A stretch of DNA of 56,137 nt from Bimuria novae-zelandiae CBS 107.79 (taxonomy: Eukaryota > Ascomycota > Dothideomycetes > Pleosporales > Didymosphaeriaceae), in the NCBI GenBank assembly GCA_010015655.1, contig ML976751.1:214415-270551 (forward strand), in the 5' to 3' direction. Within the stretch, counting starts at the first letter, position 1; every line of letters begins with the position of its first letter. A program made the position numbers and the translations under genes. Below are positions 55,456 through 56,137 of the stretch, piece after piece. The notes under the pieces were generated by a model that saw only the letters and a list, made by a program, of their open reading frames with translations, had not been told where the DNA came from and did not search any database.

Positions 55456-55532
55456 GGATCTCAGCTTCCTATTGCAAAACCCCCGAAAAGCTTCCTATTT
55501 CAAAAACCACCCTCCCATGGGTACCCGTACAG

Positions 55533-55667
55533 CGATTTTTCAGAGCGCATCGATTTTTCAGTGCACATCGATTTTTCAGTGCACATCGATTTTTCAGTGC
55601 ACATCGATTTTTCAGTGCACATCGATTTTTCAGTGCACATCGATTTTTCAGGGCACATCGATTTTTC
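55533..55667. repeat. 18-bp tandem repeat, eight copies, at transposon end
   Basis: CGATTTTTCAGTGCACAT is repeated with an 18-bp period. CGATTTTT occurs eight times, with small variants in the first and last two units. Several overlapping frames through it give periodic peptides and are not genes. It is probably a subterminal binding array for the transposase. Confidence 0.9.
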
Positions 55668-55718
55668 GAGGCGGTTTGGCAATATCGTTTATTTAGTGCT
55701 AGCTTGGGATAACACAAT

Positions 55719-56137
55719 TTATTGCCGACTCTCATGCCTCCTAGGCTTATCCTCCGCTCCCTCGCGATACTCATTACCCCCTTCAAGCCGAATTACCTCC
55801 TGAATGTGCCTCATGATTCGCTCGATCCAGGCCTGAATTCGCCATTGTTCTAGATGGTCCCATGCCTCCTTCCAGGCTCGCTCGGCCTCAGCTCTTGACT
55901 TTGGAGCACCTTTCTTACTAACTACACGTTTGAGATGTGCCCAGCAAGGCTCAATCATATTCAAGTCCGGAGAATTGCCGGTCTAAAGAAGCTTTGCAAC
56001 GCCATGCGTACTATACACAAAGCTTTGGGCGTGGTGGGCATGGGAAGGGGCCTTATCCTCTTGCACAATTGTATTTGGCCGGTCCTTCATGCATTCTTTA
56101 GCAAATGGAAGCAACTTTGGCTTAAGGATGCAGGATT
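55719..56137 (-). pseudogene. DDE_3 transposase, C-terminal part, one stop
   Basis: Minus-strand frame entering from the window edge: ILKPKLLPFAKECMKDRP, IVQEDKAPSHAHHA (second catalytic Asp region), then GNSPDLNMIEPCWAHLKRVV (third catalytic acid), RAWKEAWDHLEQWRIQAWIE and a conserved VIRLEGGNEYREG end. A single TAG sits where the family usually has Trp (before TGNSPD, near 55983), consistent with TGG to TAG. The first half lies outside the window. This is the cut-and-paste enzyme of its element. It could be active in another copy but is interrupted here. Confidence 0.88.

Larger units (their letters stand above)
55530..56137 (-). mobile_element. Tc1/mariner-type (DDE_3) transposon, right part outside window
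   Basis: Starts CAGCGATTTTTCAGAGCGCA immediately after a TA (55528-55529), then a tandem array, then a minus-strand transposase gene entering from the right. The right end lies beyond 56137, so the target duplication cannot be checked. Little RIP is visible. It adjoins the truncated end of the transporter pseudogene. Confidence 0.75.

Noticed and set aside
55533..55667. CRISPR-like regular repeat
   Set aside because: The units are directly adjacent with no spacers, and the setting is a eukaryotic transposon end.
55299..55803. Long overlapping frames through the CGATTTTT array
   Set aside because: They are periodic translations of an 18-bp tandem repeat and exist in several phases at once.

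Overview
The window looks like a heterochromatic, transposon-packed block from a filamentous ascomycete (Pezizomycotina). Most of it carries the signature of repeat-induced point mutation (RIP). CpA and TpG are almost absent, TpA is very common, CpG survives, and almost every reading frame is broken by TAA or TAG where CAA, CAG or TGG would be expected. I found no intact cellular gene, rRNA, tRNA or CRISPR array. The only host-gene sequence is a broken sugar-transporter pseudogene at the right edge (about 54.5-55.45 kb). It lies beside a less mutated Tc1/mariner-type element that runs out of the window.

Layout. 1-7.6 kb: LTRs of one family ('family 1'), a Fot1/pogo-like element (1892-3738), a gag fragment and a second pogo-like element (5422-7364). 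7.6-15.8 kb: a nest in which an internally deleted Fot-like element holds a solo LTR (7991-8393) and a PIF/Harbinger element (8508-15075). The Harbinger holds a pogo element (9201-13110), which in turn holds another Fot-like element (9576-11427) and a solo LTR (11877-12123). 15.8-21.7 kb: a minus-strand Gypsy element (Gypsy-1) with family-1 LTRs. 21.9-27.6 kb: a plus-strand Copia element with a 438-bp MITE inside. 29.6-52.1 kb: a second large nest. Gypsy-3 (minus strand) is split by Gypsy-2, a chromodomain-bearing chromovirus (29924-39205), and by a Mutator-like element (MULE, 43979-49777). Gypsy-2 carries a Fot-like element in its integrase and a solo LTR in one of its own LTRs. The MULE carries a well-preserved pogo/Tc5-type element (44220-46798). 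52.1-54.1 kb: degraded repeat DNA. 54.1-56.1 kb: nearly normal base composition.

Most boundaries rest on target-site duplications (TSDs) read directly: TA for pogo/Fot elements, TTA for Harbinger, a 10-bp repeat for the MULE, and 5-bp repeats for Copia, Gypsy-2 and three solo LTRs. Removing the insertions in order gives elements of ordinary size.

The most interesting signals are these. (1) Two of the minus-strand Gypsy elements carry an opposite-strand, coiled-coil-like ORF between pol and the 3' LTR. In Gypsy-2 it ends convergently on the chromodomain end of pol. (2) The best-preserved transposase has lost its third catalytic Asp through an apparent 24-bp in-frame deletion. (3) RIP is patchy with sharp edges, sparing TIRs, LTR ends and whole solo LTRs. 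(4) Several unrelated TIRs carry 17-18-bp tandem repeats whose copy number differs between the two ends, and share a GCGAG core. (5) Two LTR families share a TCACGTGA-type palindrome.
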